From: Odontesthes bonariensis
Lineage: Eukaryota; Chordata; Actinopteri; Atheriniformes; Atherinopsidae
Direction: 5' to 3'
DNA: 64,000 bases
NCBI RefSeq assembly: GCF_027942865.1
Contig: NC_134528.1
Location: 11,374,086 to 11,438,085 of the forward strand
In this document: positions 23,401 to 36,189 of the stretch, piece by piece
How the letters are laid out: the number at the start of each line of letters is the position of its first letter
Position numbering within the stretch: position 1 is the first letter of the stretch
Position numbers and translations under genes: made by a program
Notes under the pieces: generated by a model
What the model was told of the DNA's origin: nothing
The model's input: the letters and a program-made list of their open reading frames with translations, nothing else
Databases searched by the model: none

Positions 23401-26400
23401 GAGAAACAGAGAGGAGGGTAAGATAGAATGCACACACTGGCGTCAGCATGCAGTCTGTCATCCGCTGCCCCATCTTTCCTCCACTTATCACTCTCTCCTT
23501 AGCACACTCACAAAGTGCGGACCTGTATTTTTATGGTTGCCACACATTCTAGTTTTGTGCGCTTGTCTTTTGCTTCCATGTAAATCTACAACTGTATGTC
23601 CCCTGAGTGTGTGTGTAGTCCCGTGTGTTCTGCAGATCTCAGTCGAATTCTAAGGGACATTTCTGACGACGCTTTCTTTCAGCATGCTGATTTAGTGCAT
23701 TAAGTGCTCTTTCCACAAAATTTGAGAGAGCGAGAGAGGGGAAAAGTGAGAAGGTTTTACTTCACTTCTCTCCTGCTTTTGACGTCTCTTTAATATCTTT
23801 GAGCTTTGTGCTGCTAGTTCTCTGCCCGTCTCTCCCATAGTACCTCTGCCTCTCATTTATTGCCGAAAATTTACAAAGCAGAGAGCACGCTCAGTGGGAG
23901 GTGTTGGGAAAAACAATTAGCAGAAAATGGCTGAAAGACAAACTGAGCTGCAGACTTCAGCGTTGATTCTCAGCAACCATTTTAAATGACAGGAAGTCAT
24001 TTGATTGTGGGATTTTTAAAGCGAAAATAAACTTATTTGAGCATTTTGTTTTGAGAAAGTGCTGCTAAAACAGAATTATTGGCTTTCATAAGCAAAGAAG
24101 CTTTGAGGAGAGTTGTGAATGTATAAATAGAACTGAACTGAATTTAGTTCCCTCAAGTCAGTAATTCCATGTAATTGAAAAGTTTTCTGTGGTACAGATA
24201 CAAGGTCTGCAGTGTCATTTCATTCTGTGTGGAAGTAAGATGAATCAAGACCAATCAAGAAAGCTCCACACAAGAACAGATGGATGATGAATGAGGCTGA
24301 GGTTGTAATGGCAATACCTGAACCACACAGTGTAAAGGTAACTGTCTGTTTGAGCTCAAATGTAAACTAAAAATATTGCCGAGCAGCTTCGTCTAATGGA
24401 AGCTTTGTTTGGCCTTTGTGCTCTATCGCACACTGTGATCTGAGAACCACCCTTCCTGTTGTAGATGGTATTCAAGCAGTCTGTTTAGATCTTTATCTTC
24501 TTTATTAACCCAACTTTAAAAGAAGCACAGCACCTTGTCATTACCTTCCTTTCTAAATGTGCCATCACTCATGCCTTTAGCTGTTTTTTCTGACTGATTT
24601 GCACCTTCAAAAATAACCAGAATGAATGTAGTGTTACTATGGCAACCCTGAGCTCTAATGTCATCAAACTAAAGTCCCTCATAGAAACAAGCCTTTCTAA
24701 CTGGCAACAATTTTGGAAACTCTTCCAGGTGGTTATTTTTGATAGATTATGCTTCTTTCTTGATGAAAGAGAGAACCAAAACTGCAGTTTTATTGGAACT
24801 CAAATCTGAGAGGAAGCTGTTTAAAATTGTTTTGGTGACTTTACCCAAAAACAAGGTGAAAGACAAGCAAGTCTCCACCTTCTTGGAATAATCAGTACTT
24901 TATTCTCCTTTTTGAGTGTCTGTTCAAAGTAATTCCTCCAAAATCTAAGACTGTAATTGGCTGGTCGTATTCGCTGGGTCAGCAGAAGATTTGACTTTTA
25001 GGAGATGCACAGAATACACACAGAATTATTTCTGTTCTGGATTACTCAAGTAGACTGGTTTGTTCTTTGTTGTGTTTCCAATCAAACTCTGTTCCACCAT
25101 AGCTACATGTTTAAAATGTGATTCAGTGTTTTTTTTCCATCTGTTTAAAATCTTTGAAGCCAGCACACCTTCAGAGGAACCTGCACATTCATTCTTTTAG
25201 TAATTGCTGAGGCAAGATCTCACTAAAAAAGCGTCATCGTGTGAAACACATGTTGAAATCCAGCTAAAGCGAAGAGAGTCTGGAAGGTCTCTCATCATCT
25301 GTGACAATCAGTGTGATAGAGCTAACAGTGTAACATTGCTGTGGCTCGGTAAGTACATGAACACAGAAGAGGAGGAAAAAGGTTATAACATTAAGTTACA
25401 GTGGGATCGGTGAATAAACAATTAACATGTGCGTGTTGTCTTTCAGGTTTTGTGGCATCTTGACATCTTCCGCAGAAGCTTTCGACAGCTGACCACTCAC
25501 AAGTGCATGGAGGACTCGTGTATCTTCTGCGCTTTAAAGGTGAAAACACTGTTGTGTTGTGCTTTAACTGTGAACCTAAAGCAGTTTCTCAGTAAAACAC
25601 TGTGACACTGTTTTCCTTGTGTTTCTGTTGGAGGTGCAGTTTTTACGATCACTTCTGCAAGTCTTCATCACGGTCCACCACATCCTTCGTCTTCTGTCTA
25701 GGTTCACCTCTTTTACATGTCCACTGCATTTAAGGAGAAGACCTTTTAATCCATTATTTCAAGTTCTCTGACACTTTAAGATTTCACAGAATTACTGACA
25801 AGCATAAAACAGAACAAAACTGGATAAATCAAATGGAACATACAAAAAAAAAAATGCAAAAACAAACTATCTAGTTAATATGTTAATATAAACATGCTCC
25901 TTTTAAAATTGACATGTGTTAAATTTACTCATCATTTGACATTGTATAGATGTCCATTATCAGGTCTGGTGAATGAATATATGCTCTGAAGCTCCTGCAA
26001 GCCAAAGCAAGTCCAAACTTTTGTCTAGATGCAAGCAGTGTTAAAAAGGAACTATGCCTCTCAACCTGCTGGGAAACACAGCAGGGGAGATTCTTGCAGC
26101 AGGTTATGCGAATTACTTTGATAGTTTTGCTTTATTCCATCAGGAAAGGAGAAATACAAGTTTCTACACAAACCCGACAAAAAATGCCTTTTGCATTAAT
26201 ACAGTTCCACTGTTAAAGATAAGGTAAATACACATTATTACTATGTGTGCATCTCTGAGTGTTCATAGATTACATCCAGATCTAGAAACATGGATAATGT
26301 GAAGCTATTACAGCATTGAAAGCAAACCCTGTTATATGATCTCACCTTAGTCAGGTTTCTGACTGCTGACCACTTACATTATACAGGCACAATGTTGGCT

Positions 26401-28757
26401 GTATAATGGGTCACTTAGAGTTCCAAATCTGTTGTGGATTTTCACCCTCACAATCTCTAACAAAATATCTAAGTTTAATTCATTTTCTTTCACTCTGCTT
26501 ATCTTTTTTTTTTTAATACTTTTTTGTTGCAACAGCTGTTTCCAGAGGCTTTAGGTGTTGGGGATAAGATGACTGAAAAACAGAATGCCATCATTTGCTA
26601 ATAATTCAAAGCCTATATTTGATTCAAAATGGTACAAAGACAATTTTTTTTTGTTTTTCAGAAAACAAATGCTTCGTTTGAACTTATTACATCCATCAAC
26701 CTGTTTCATAAAGTTGTATCTGAGGCAAGTTTACCGCTGTGTTATGTCACAACTTTTAACAACACTGAGTGTCTTGGAAGTGAAGAGAACAGCTGCTGTA
26801 GATTTGAAAGCTAGTTTTTTTTTTTTTTTTTTTTGTGCTCATAATGCACCAAATATTTTCAGTGGATAACACGTCTGCACTGCAGGCAGGTCAGATTAGC
26901 ACCAGGACTCTTTTACAGTTTTCCCAATTGTTGAAATAAACAGGGTCCTTCCTGAAAACGACAGGCAGCATATATTCCAAAACCTGTTCGTTCAGCAGGG
27001 AGTCAGAGGTCAAGCCCCCGGTTTTCTCATGTTGACCCAGTCCATGAGAACCCAATAACTCACCAATCAAAGAATAAAAGAAGGCTGGGATCTTATGCAG
27101 TTTTTAAAACTAACCAATGTTTCAACACTACTGTGTCTTCATCAGTCTAAAAATCTAATACATCACAAGTCATTGTTTTGTTTGCAGTCCCAATGATATG
27201 ATTACTTGATAGAAGTGTCATCTCCCAATGAGGCGATAATTCCAGATCGATTCAGTTTCTTTAACATATTCTGCCATCCTCTGTGCGTTTGTCCTTCTTT
27301 CTCATCAGTGTTTCCTTTCTTTTCTTTCACCAACTGATCAAAACCCCCAGAATGTGGTTTGCTCAGTAGTTCTTCTCCTCTCTATAACCATTGTGTAAAA
27401 TGCACCACGCACTATGCACCAGACTCTCTGCTAAATCAGCGTTTAGAGGGGGCGCATCTAAATACTTTTGAAGCTTAGTTAAAGGTTGAGTCACTGTTTG
27501 TGTTTTAGCGCCTGCTCATACAAAGCAGCAGAAGATGAAGACCTGAGAAACCCTCCTGATGAACGAGCCTGATGCGGCTCTGCTCCGGCCATTTGTTGCA
27601 TCAGTGATGACAAACATGTGTCTTGGTGAAAGAAAATGTTGTGCGTGATGTGCTCAGATGTAGTATTGTGTGTGTGTGTGTGTCTGTGGCAGTGCCGAAG
27701 TGTGTGCTCCACATGCTGCTCTATCTCCAGCGCTTCTCTGTAATTAATTGGCTGACTAAAAGCGCTGAGCCAGCATAAACCACGCTGGGATGCTGCGTAC
27801 AAACACACGCACGCACACTAAAAACACACAGACCTCGTATGCTGGGCTGCTTCACGCATGCATCTTGAGATGCACGCCACGCTGAGACGCTACACTTGGA
27901 CACACACACACAGGGGATGGTGAGCGTGAGTCATCTGTGGGTGTTGAAATCAAAGGTTCTGTCACAGTGTTGAACGTTCACATTTTCCTGCCTGCTTTCA
28001 TTAACCGTCCCGCCAACTAACAGCTGTAACGTTCTTCTTGCAGTCTGTTTGTGGCTGTGATCCCCACAGCAACAGAGATTAAAGTCTCTGAATGAACGAG
28101 CAGGAGACCCACCAAAAGGACTTTAACGGCGTGTTAAATTTCCCAACGACCGTTATATAGAACTAAGGACACAAACGATGATAATGGGTCCTTCCATTTT
28201 GAAGGGGTAGAGGGTTAATTTGGGTTTATCCGCAGCAGATAAAAACGCCTGCCGTCGTAGTAAACATAAGTTTAGAGGCTGCCTGTAGCCGTCCCTCTAG
28301 AAATCACTGCAACACTTTATCTCTCTCAGAAGCAAAACACTTCCACACATACATACACTTAGATGCAGATACCTGAACACACGAGCTAACGCGCACACAC
28401 TGCAACGAGAGGAAGAGTGAAGAAAAAGAAAGGAAGAGGAGAAAATCAGAGAAAAGGAGGCAGAAAGATGAATGAATGTGGGAGTTGGTGCTGATTGCTC
28501 CTGTCGTCACATGGACACACACACAACACACACCCACCCACCCACACACCTTTTTTTCTTACTCTACCTCATCCCTCCCTGTTTTCCTCCCCCTCCCTCC
28601 CTCCCTGCCTCCCTCCCTCCCTCCTCCTCCTCCTCCTCCTCCTCACCTTCCTCCCTCCCTTTCTCTGTAGGGTATATTCCCCCTCCATTCTCCTTGGCGC
28701 ATTGCTGCAGTCAGCACAGCCATTATATCTCTCTCTCTCTCTTTCTCTCTCTCTCTC

Positions 28758-28802
<45 letters not shown>

Positions 28803-31800
28803 CTCCTCACACTTTTCCCTTTTCCTCTTCTGTCTTTTCTGTTTCTTGCTCTCTCCTTTACACACATACACGCTCCTCTTGGTCAGCACGACTGCATTAC
28901 CTTTGCCACTGCCAGCTCTCAGCTTGCATGCACTCTGATGAAATCTGTTGTTTTATAACACTTTCAGACCATTTATGACCACAGCCATCTTGGTAAACTA
29001 CTTCCAAAATGTCACCTGAAATCAAAAAATGACTGAACTCTTAATGAAGGCAAATAAAACGTGACTATTTTCTTAAACAGTTTCAGTACGTGTTTACTGA
29101 CTGAATTAGTCACACATTCAGGCTCTATTTCCAGGCTTAAATATCTGCTTTAGTCATGTCTCAGAGAAAGTTATCAGTCTCATCTGGAAAAAGCCTATTT
29201 TCCTTTAAGCCCACATTAGCTTCTTTTGTACTTAATGCCAAGTTTCAGACAAAAAACACTCATGAGATGTTGGTATTATAAAAAAAATGTTAAAAAGTTC
29301 TCAAGAAAAGGAAAAACAAAAGTGGAGTTCTTACATTTAAAGGTTACATTTGGTAATTGTGAGAGGAATTATATTTAAAAAAAGAAATGAAATGAAAGGA
29401 GTACCAAGCAAAACTTTGGAGACATTTGACATTTACCAAACCTTTACCATAACTTTTATTAAATTTACTTGTTTGTGGTGACCATAAGGAAAGGCCAAAT
29501 CAAGCCGATTTTAAAATGTTACAAAAACTTCTTGTAACCATCTGCCTAGAACACACTTCCTTCAGATCACAATATGATTAAAAAATGGAGGTTCATAGGA
29601 AGGATGAAGGTCAAACTGGGGTCTCCAAGACCAAGAAAGAAAAGGAAAGAAAAGCAAATTGAAACCCTCAGCGTTTAACTGGATAGGAGCTTCAGGATGA
29701 TTTAGCAGACTTTGGAGTGGTGGTCAGTCACAACAATCCTCATTTTAAGTTTGCAAATGAACATCTGAACAACCCAGATGATTTTTGGGAGCAAGTCATG
29801 TGGACTGAATAAGATGAATTAGAACTTTTGAGGCTGCAATTAGAAAAGTTATGCGTGGAGAAAAAAAAGGCTCTGGTTTCATGGTTAGAAAAGCACTCCT
29901 ATTGCTAAGCACAGGGGTGGATTGATCATCCTTTGGATTTGCATTGCAGTCAGCGGCATGGAGACCATTTAATTGGCGGGAAGAATGGATCTAGTGAAAT
30001 ATGAATAAGTTCTGGAAGCATACGTTATACAATATGCAAAAAAAGCTGTTTGAAAAGAGACTTCTACTACAGGGTAACGATTCTAACTAACCTTAAAATC
30101 TGCAATGGACTGAATGAAGGAGAGCAAGCTGAGGGTTTGCTGTGTGTCCTAACAGTCTCATATTTGTAGATTTGCTTAAAATTTCAAACAAAGCTGTCAT
30201 ATTTAACTTTACATCTTTAGCAAATCAGATCATCTTTTGCTATATATTGTTCTATGTGGTAACATAGATCTCTACCAAACTTTAGGATATCACTATACAT
30301 TATTGATTAAAATATTTCTACTTTTTAGAAACTGGAAATGTTTTTGCAGGTTTTCACATTAAATTTATGACTTCTTGAGGACAATTTAACATTAGATTAA
30401 TAAAGGTTTGGATGATGAGTGTTTTTTTGACTGCTTCTGCATTTTAACTTTGTTTTTGTTGAAAAAATACTTACAAAGTGTAATATGTCATGTGTTGCTG
30501 TTCATCTGAAGATGTATTTACTTCATTTTTAGATCTGGTGAGGAGCATATTATAATTTATCATGTCCTCACACTTAAAACTTTAGAATTGAAAGAGGCTT
30601 TTTGAAAAGGGACCTACATTTCCTCTTAGACTGTTTGCATAACTTCATACCTCTGGCTGCAAAATTGGAAAATGGAACCAATGTGAACCTTAAACAGATG
30701 ACACTTGGGTGCTGAACTGTGGCTGTGTTGCAATATTTTTCACTTAATGCAGTGTTTATTTGGTGTCAAGGAAATTGAGCACCTGCTGCTTTTCAGCCCG
30801 GCCATCTCATCAGAGACTGAGTAACCACTGCGATGGAAACCAGCCACTGCTCTCATTCGTCAACCTGACTTATAAGGTTTATTTCTATTTTTGGGCTGTT
30901 TTAATGTTATTTCAAAAGAGTTACTGGTTGTTGTTTTTTTTTTTTTATTGTTTGTGTGTTTTTTTTCCGCCTAGGATTCTTATCAACAAAAAATTAGGTC
31001 ATTTTTGTCCGTTGGCAATCTGGAGTAAGTCATCCATGCTTCCATCTGTCCCTGCTTGGGTGCTGTGGAGCAATCCTTCGTCCAGTCTCAGTCAAAAGTT
31101 ATTCTCACTGCCTCTGGTTGAACTCTGCTAGTTTCAGTGCTCATATTTGGATCGAGATCAGATAAGCCACAATGTAGTAACATCCAGGACATTGTTTTTG
31201 GGAGTACTACAGTATTTTGTTATTTTTTCTACAACCTCTGTCATAATTCATGATTATGATGATAATTTGTACTTCAAATGATGCAGTATCCAGCTCAGAT
31301 GAGCCAGTGGCTGCTGATTGTTGGTACAATGTTTACTGGGATGCCAGTCCTGGATAGATTGGCAGCCATTGGAAATCTTTGGCATTTTATTTGTTTTTGT
31401 TTTTAGATAATTTGGAGATATATTTTTTTTTTACAATCACAGTTCCAAAAATGTTGGCAGGCTGTGTAAAATATGAATTAAAAACAGAATACAATAATTT
31501 ACAAACCAATATTTCATTCACAGTAGAACATAGAACACGTTTTATTGTTTGATAAAAAAATATTTGCTCATATTGAGTTTGTTGTTAGAAACATGTCTCA
31601 AATGAGTTGGTACAGGGTTGCAAAAGTAAGTGGTACACAGAATAAATAAGGAGAAACATTTTGCAATTGATTAGGTTAATTGGCAACAGGTCAGTAACAT
31701 GATTGAGTATAAAAAGAGCTCCTTGGAGAGGCTGAGTCTCTCAGAAGTAAAGAAGGAAAAATGTTCAGCAATATGCAAAAAACTGTCTACAAACTTCAGA

Positions 31801-34800
31801 ATAATGCAAAGAGTTTGAATAATCCATCATCTACACGACATAATATCATCAGAAGATTCTGAGAATGTACAGACATCTCTTTGGGAAAGGGACACAGATT
31901 AAACATCCCATGATCTTCGGGCACTGTTCAACAGTTTAACAGTTCACCTGCCTTTATCGGCCTTTTAACATTTTTAAGCTACTGTTGTCTGACACATATA
32001 AGATGTTTCCATGCACTCTGACTTTAAAACAGTCATGCTAACTTGGAGAAAAACTTGGAGGTTCTCTGGTGGGTTTAAAAAAATCGGAGGGGCTGCCAAA
32101 CAACTAAAGGGAAAGATGGTGATTCAGACAGACAGAAATAAAACAGACAAAATAGAGCGGAACAGAAAACTTAAAATGGTTGTATATTTGAGGTCTGGAT
32201 CAGCGAGACCTGAATGAGTGCAAACATAGTAAACTGTCTCGCCCTTTCCAAAATGTTTGATGCTGCTCTTCAGTCTCTGAACGCTGCCCTCAAAACACAC
32301 TTTAGTGGCCTAGCTTTCTCTCTTAACCCCCTGCAACAGTTTGCTTTGCTTTCTGTTTTACTGCTACAAAGCACTCTCAGAGCGCTTTTTGTCAGTGTCA
32401 AAAAAGTGCACTGCAAATGTCATTTATTATTCATACGCTCTGATATTGAGGCTTCAGCAGGGGTGTTTATTTTAGTCTGGTCAGAGTTTGTTGCGCAGCA
32501 CTTTGGCTCTGGACAAGTTAACAACTAGTTTCACTGGTTTTATGGGTCAGTTCATGGAACAGGATGCCCAGTTTTACAATACAGATGCATACAGAGTGTA
32601 AATACACTACAACAATGCAGAGATCTTTCAGGAAAAGAGTTTGGGGGATAGTATATTTTTGCCGCACTGACTGAAAAAATAATGGATATGTATATGTTTG
32701 TGTGCATTTGCAGAGTATCTTTGCTCAGTTCCAATTCAGCAGCGAACGCGTTCTGCCATCAGATGCACTGCGGAGCGCTTTGGCCAAGACTTTCCAAGAC
32801 GAGCAGCGCTTTCAGCTGGGCATCATGGACGACGCTGCTGAGTGCTTTGTAAGTTTGTGACAGCACATGGCCACACACATACAAAAGGAAAAGGTAGTAA
32901 AAGGGTGGTCATTCTTACTGCAGACAGAAGCCTCAGGGGACACGAGATATCCTGCATAGAAGCTTCAAAGAAATATGCCTTTTGTGTAATGCGGAACCTT
33001 TATTTGGACTCTTGTCAAAGCTAATTGGGTTTTATTTGAACAACATAACTAAACTTACATTCCCAATGATAATTATGCATGTGTCTTTGCACATCCAAGT
33101 ATTTTAGACCGGAACTAATTGGGGTACCTATCATGTTTCATGACGTGACTTACTGATGGCAGTGGAGCACCTTACTATCAATAATTGACGCTTACTATCA
33201 ATCCTGAGCAAGAGCTCTTGACATTTCTTGTGGATGTCCACCACAACTTTTGTTGTTTTGTCTCTGGGTTCTTTCCAGTTCGATATAGCGTGAACAACCA
33301 CCTGCTCAGCTGAGTTTATTTTTTCCTTACATTTCTAAAAATGCCAAGTTTTAAGGTTTGGACTGTTGGTAGAACACTTTTTATGTTTTGCTGATCATAC
33401 AATTGATCAGTTAGTTAAAAAAAAAAAAAAGTTGATTGATTACAGAAGAAGAGAAATGTTTTTATCTTTCCATCTGTAAATCTTGATTTAAAATCCAAAT
33501 GTTCCAGAGTTTCAAATTATTAGATGAGAATAAAGCATGACATTACATACATAGTAAGTCCAAAAAGATTTCTACATAAATTTCTAAGAAATCTTTAAAA
33601 CATACTTATAAAAACATACAAATCATTTAGAGATAGCAATTATACAGCATTCTTTCAAATTAAGTTTTCTAAGCCAAATTGACAAATTAAAAGTTGAAAA
33701 AAACGTATCAAGATTATTTTTAAGACTTGGATGTAAAGGATTTCCAAGTTTCCTGAGAAGATGCTTTGCTTGGCTTTTATTGCAGCTGCCTTCACTTGCT
33801 GCTTGCTTTTTCCTTTTTTGTTCCCCCAGTCTTGTCTTTAATCAGTTAAATCAGGCTCACTTGTGTTAGTGACTGACTTTTCTATCTAAGAACATTTAAT
33901 TTGTCTGCCTTAAGAAGCTCTTGGGCTGCGTTCACCATATGTTTGGAGTCATTATCCATCTGTAGTACGATTTCCTCTCTAATCAGTTTTGCAGCATTTG
34001 ACAGAATTTAAGCTGAAAGAGTGATTCTCAGCACTTCTGAGATTATCCTGCTCCCTCTATCGGCAGTCCCGTCATCAATAAAAAATTGTGACCCAATTCT
34101 ATTGGTGATGACCTACAGTATGTTTTAGGTCATGAACCTCAATACTTTTTTCTTCACATCCTTTGAGTACGCGTTCATCTTGGTTTCATCAGTCCAAAGA
34201 ATCTCTTTTAGTGTTACCAGAAGTAGTGTGGACTTTGAAAATGATACCACGATACCTACCGCGATTAAAATGTTTTTTCTTCAAGACAAAATTCTTAAAT
34301 TCTTCAACTTCGTGTCTTACATGGATCTCCTGGCCTCTTTTGGCTTTGCAGAGCTCTCCAGTTCAGTCCTACTTTTAAAGAATGAACCAAAGTTTGGATT
34401 TGTCCATTCTTCAAGTTTCTGCTTCTTTTGGATGTTTTTCGTCTGGCCTTCTTCACTAGCACTGACATTTCTTTGAACTTTGAATTGAGAGTTCCCATCA
34501 TAAACCGAATGGCAAATCAACAATTTTATTTAATTCCAAACACTTTTGCCCCCCTAGTTTGTCATGAAATAAAGAAGAAACAGGCCACAAAGTGCTTATC
34601 AGTTAATTGTCTGATTTATTTTTATCCTTTGAGATTGAAACGATGTGAAAACAATATTCAAAGCTATTTTGTTTTCAGATCTTTGTAAATTAAACCTGAA
34701 CGTCTACATCCGGATTATTTATATTCAGATCAGTCACTGATGTATAGTGGCTGAATTACAAAAAGTGACCATCGTTCAGACAATTAGTACCAGCCTATCG

Positions 34801-36098
34801 GACCGTACAGATGTCAAGGATTCTTCAAAAGATTTAGTCTTTCATTCCGTGAATTCTCAGCATTCTCAAAACAGTCACAACCCTTTGCTTATGTCTAAAA
34901 TATTAATATAAATGGCTGTTTGGTAGCCAGCTATTACCAGCAGATCATTAACAGCCATGTACATGTTCTGTGAATATGATATAATTATTGGTGTTACATA
35001 TTAAATACAAAGAGGGACTAGACTTAGAATGTGACCAGAAAGGACCCATCCTTGACTTTGAGAAAATCTTTAAATACAAGGCTAACTTGTGGTTAAGTTG
35101 ACTATATATATTGTAGAGCTCAGTTAGCATTCTCACATTGGGATTTTACCTCACAAACAACTGCAGTAATTGTTCGAAAGAGGCTCAAATACTGTAAGTT
35201 AATGGCCAGTTGCTCAGGTTTGAAAATGTCTAACAATGTTATATTAAAAAAAATCTAAAAGTATAACATTTGATGGAGAAATTTCCTAAAATGTTTGAGT
35301 TTTATGTTGAGCAGATGCAAATGTATCTGCTCCTCTAAATGAAAATGTACAGGTTTTATTACTATAATGTCTACACATCTTACTTTATGTCTTTAACTGT
35401 TCCCCTTGGTTCCTCAACGCCACTTTCAGTCTCTTTCTCCGCCTCTATCTTTTTGTTTTACCAACCCACACAATGTCTGTGTTTGCGTATGTGTGTGTTT
35501 TATGCGTGTGCCCGGGAGGCGCTGTCTGATCGATTGGTAGTAAATGTGTTCAGTCAGGGAATCCGTCGGCTTCTTATGAAATATAGATGCTGCTCCCACG
35601 GTCAGATTAACAAGAGCACCAACAGAGAAGAACGATCAAAAGCACACACAGACACGCACACACACACGCACACACATACTGTAGTTATGCACAGAAACAA
35701 CCACACATTTTATAAATGTTAGCTTTGTCTCTGCCATGTGTTTCTCAGGAGAATCTCCTCATGCGTATCCACTTCCACATCAGTGCAGAGAGCAGAGAGG
35801 ACATCTGCACGGCAAAACACTGCATACCACATCAGAAGTTTGCTATGACTCTGTTCGAACAGGTAGGGGGATTGTTCACGCCTTCTGCCGTTCCAAAGAG
35901 CTTTTTACATGGTTCACTGTTTGGGGTCTTAAATAAAATAAATCATCACAGAAAATGAGCATGATTGTCTGTTTTGAATCTCTGGATATCTTTTTGTTTG
36001 CAGTGTGTGTGTAACAGCTGTGGGGCCACATCAGACCCCCTGCCCTTCATTCAGATGGTTCATTACATCTCCACGACATCTCTCTGGTAAGACCAGAC

Positions 36099-36189
<91 letters not shown>

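Larger units (their letters stand above)
16538..25446 (+). other. usp54 intron 2
   Basis: About 8.9 kb. It holds an AT dinucleotide run (16865-16894), a CA repeat (17394-17452), purine-rich sequence (17480-17820), a CAG/CAT-rich patch (about 18480-18545) and a short Tc1-type MITE (about 22640-22735). The frame at 17214-17741 is a CA-repeat artefact. No exon is supported inside. Confidence 0.85.
25540..32713 (+). other. usp54 intron 3
   Basis: About 7.2 kb and rich in Tc1/mariner pieces: 26850-26990, about 29590-30130, 30480-30655 and 31437-31935. It also has CT/CA simple repeats (28570-28800), a poly-T tract (26816-26834) and an AT-rich remainder. No exon is supported. Confidence 0.85.

Noticed and set aside
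28472..28978. Plus and minus frames up to 168 codons
   Set aside because: Translations of CTC, CT and CA simple repeats.
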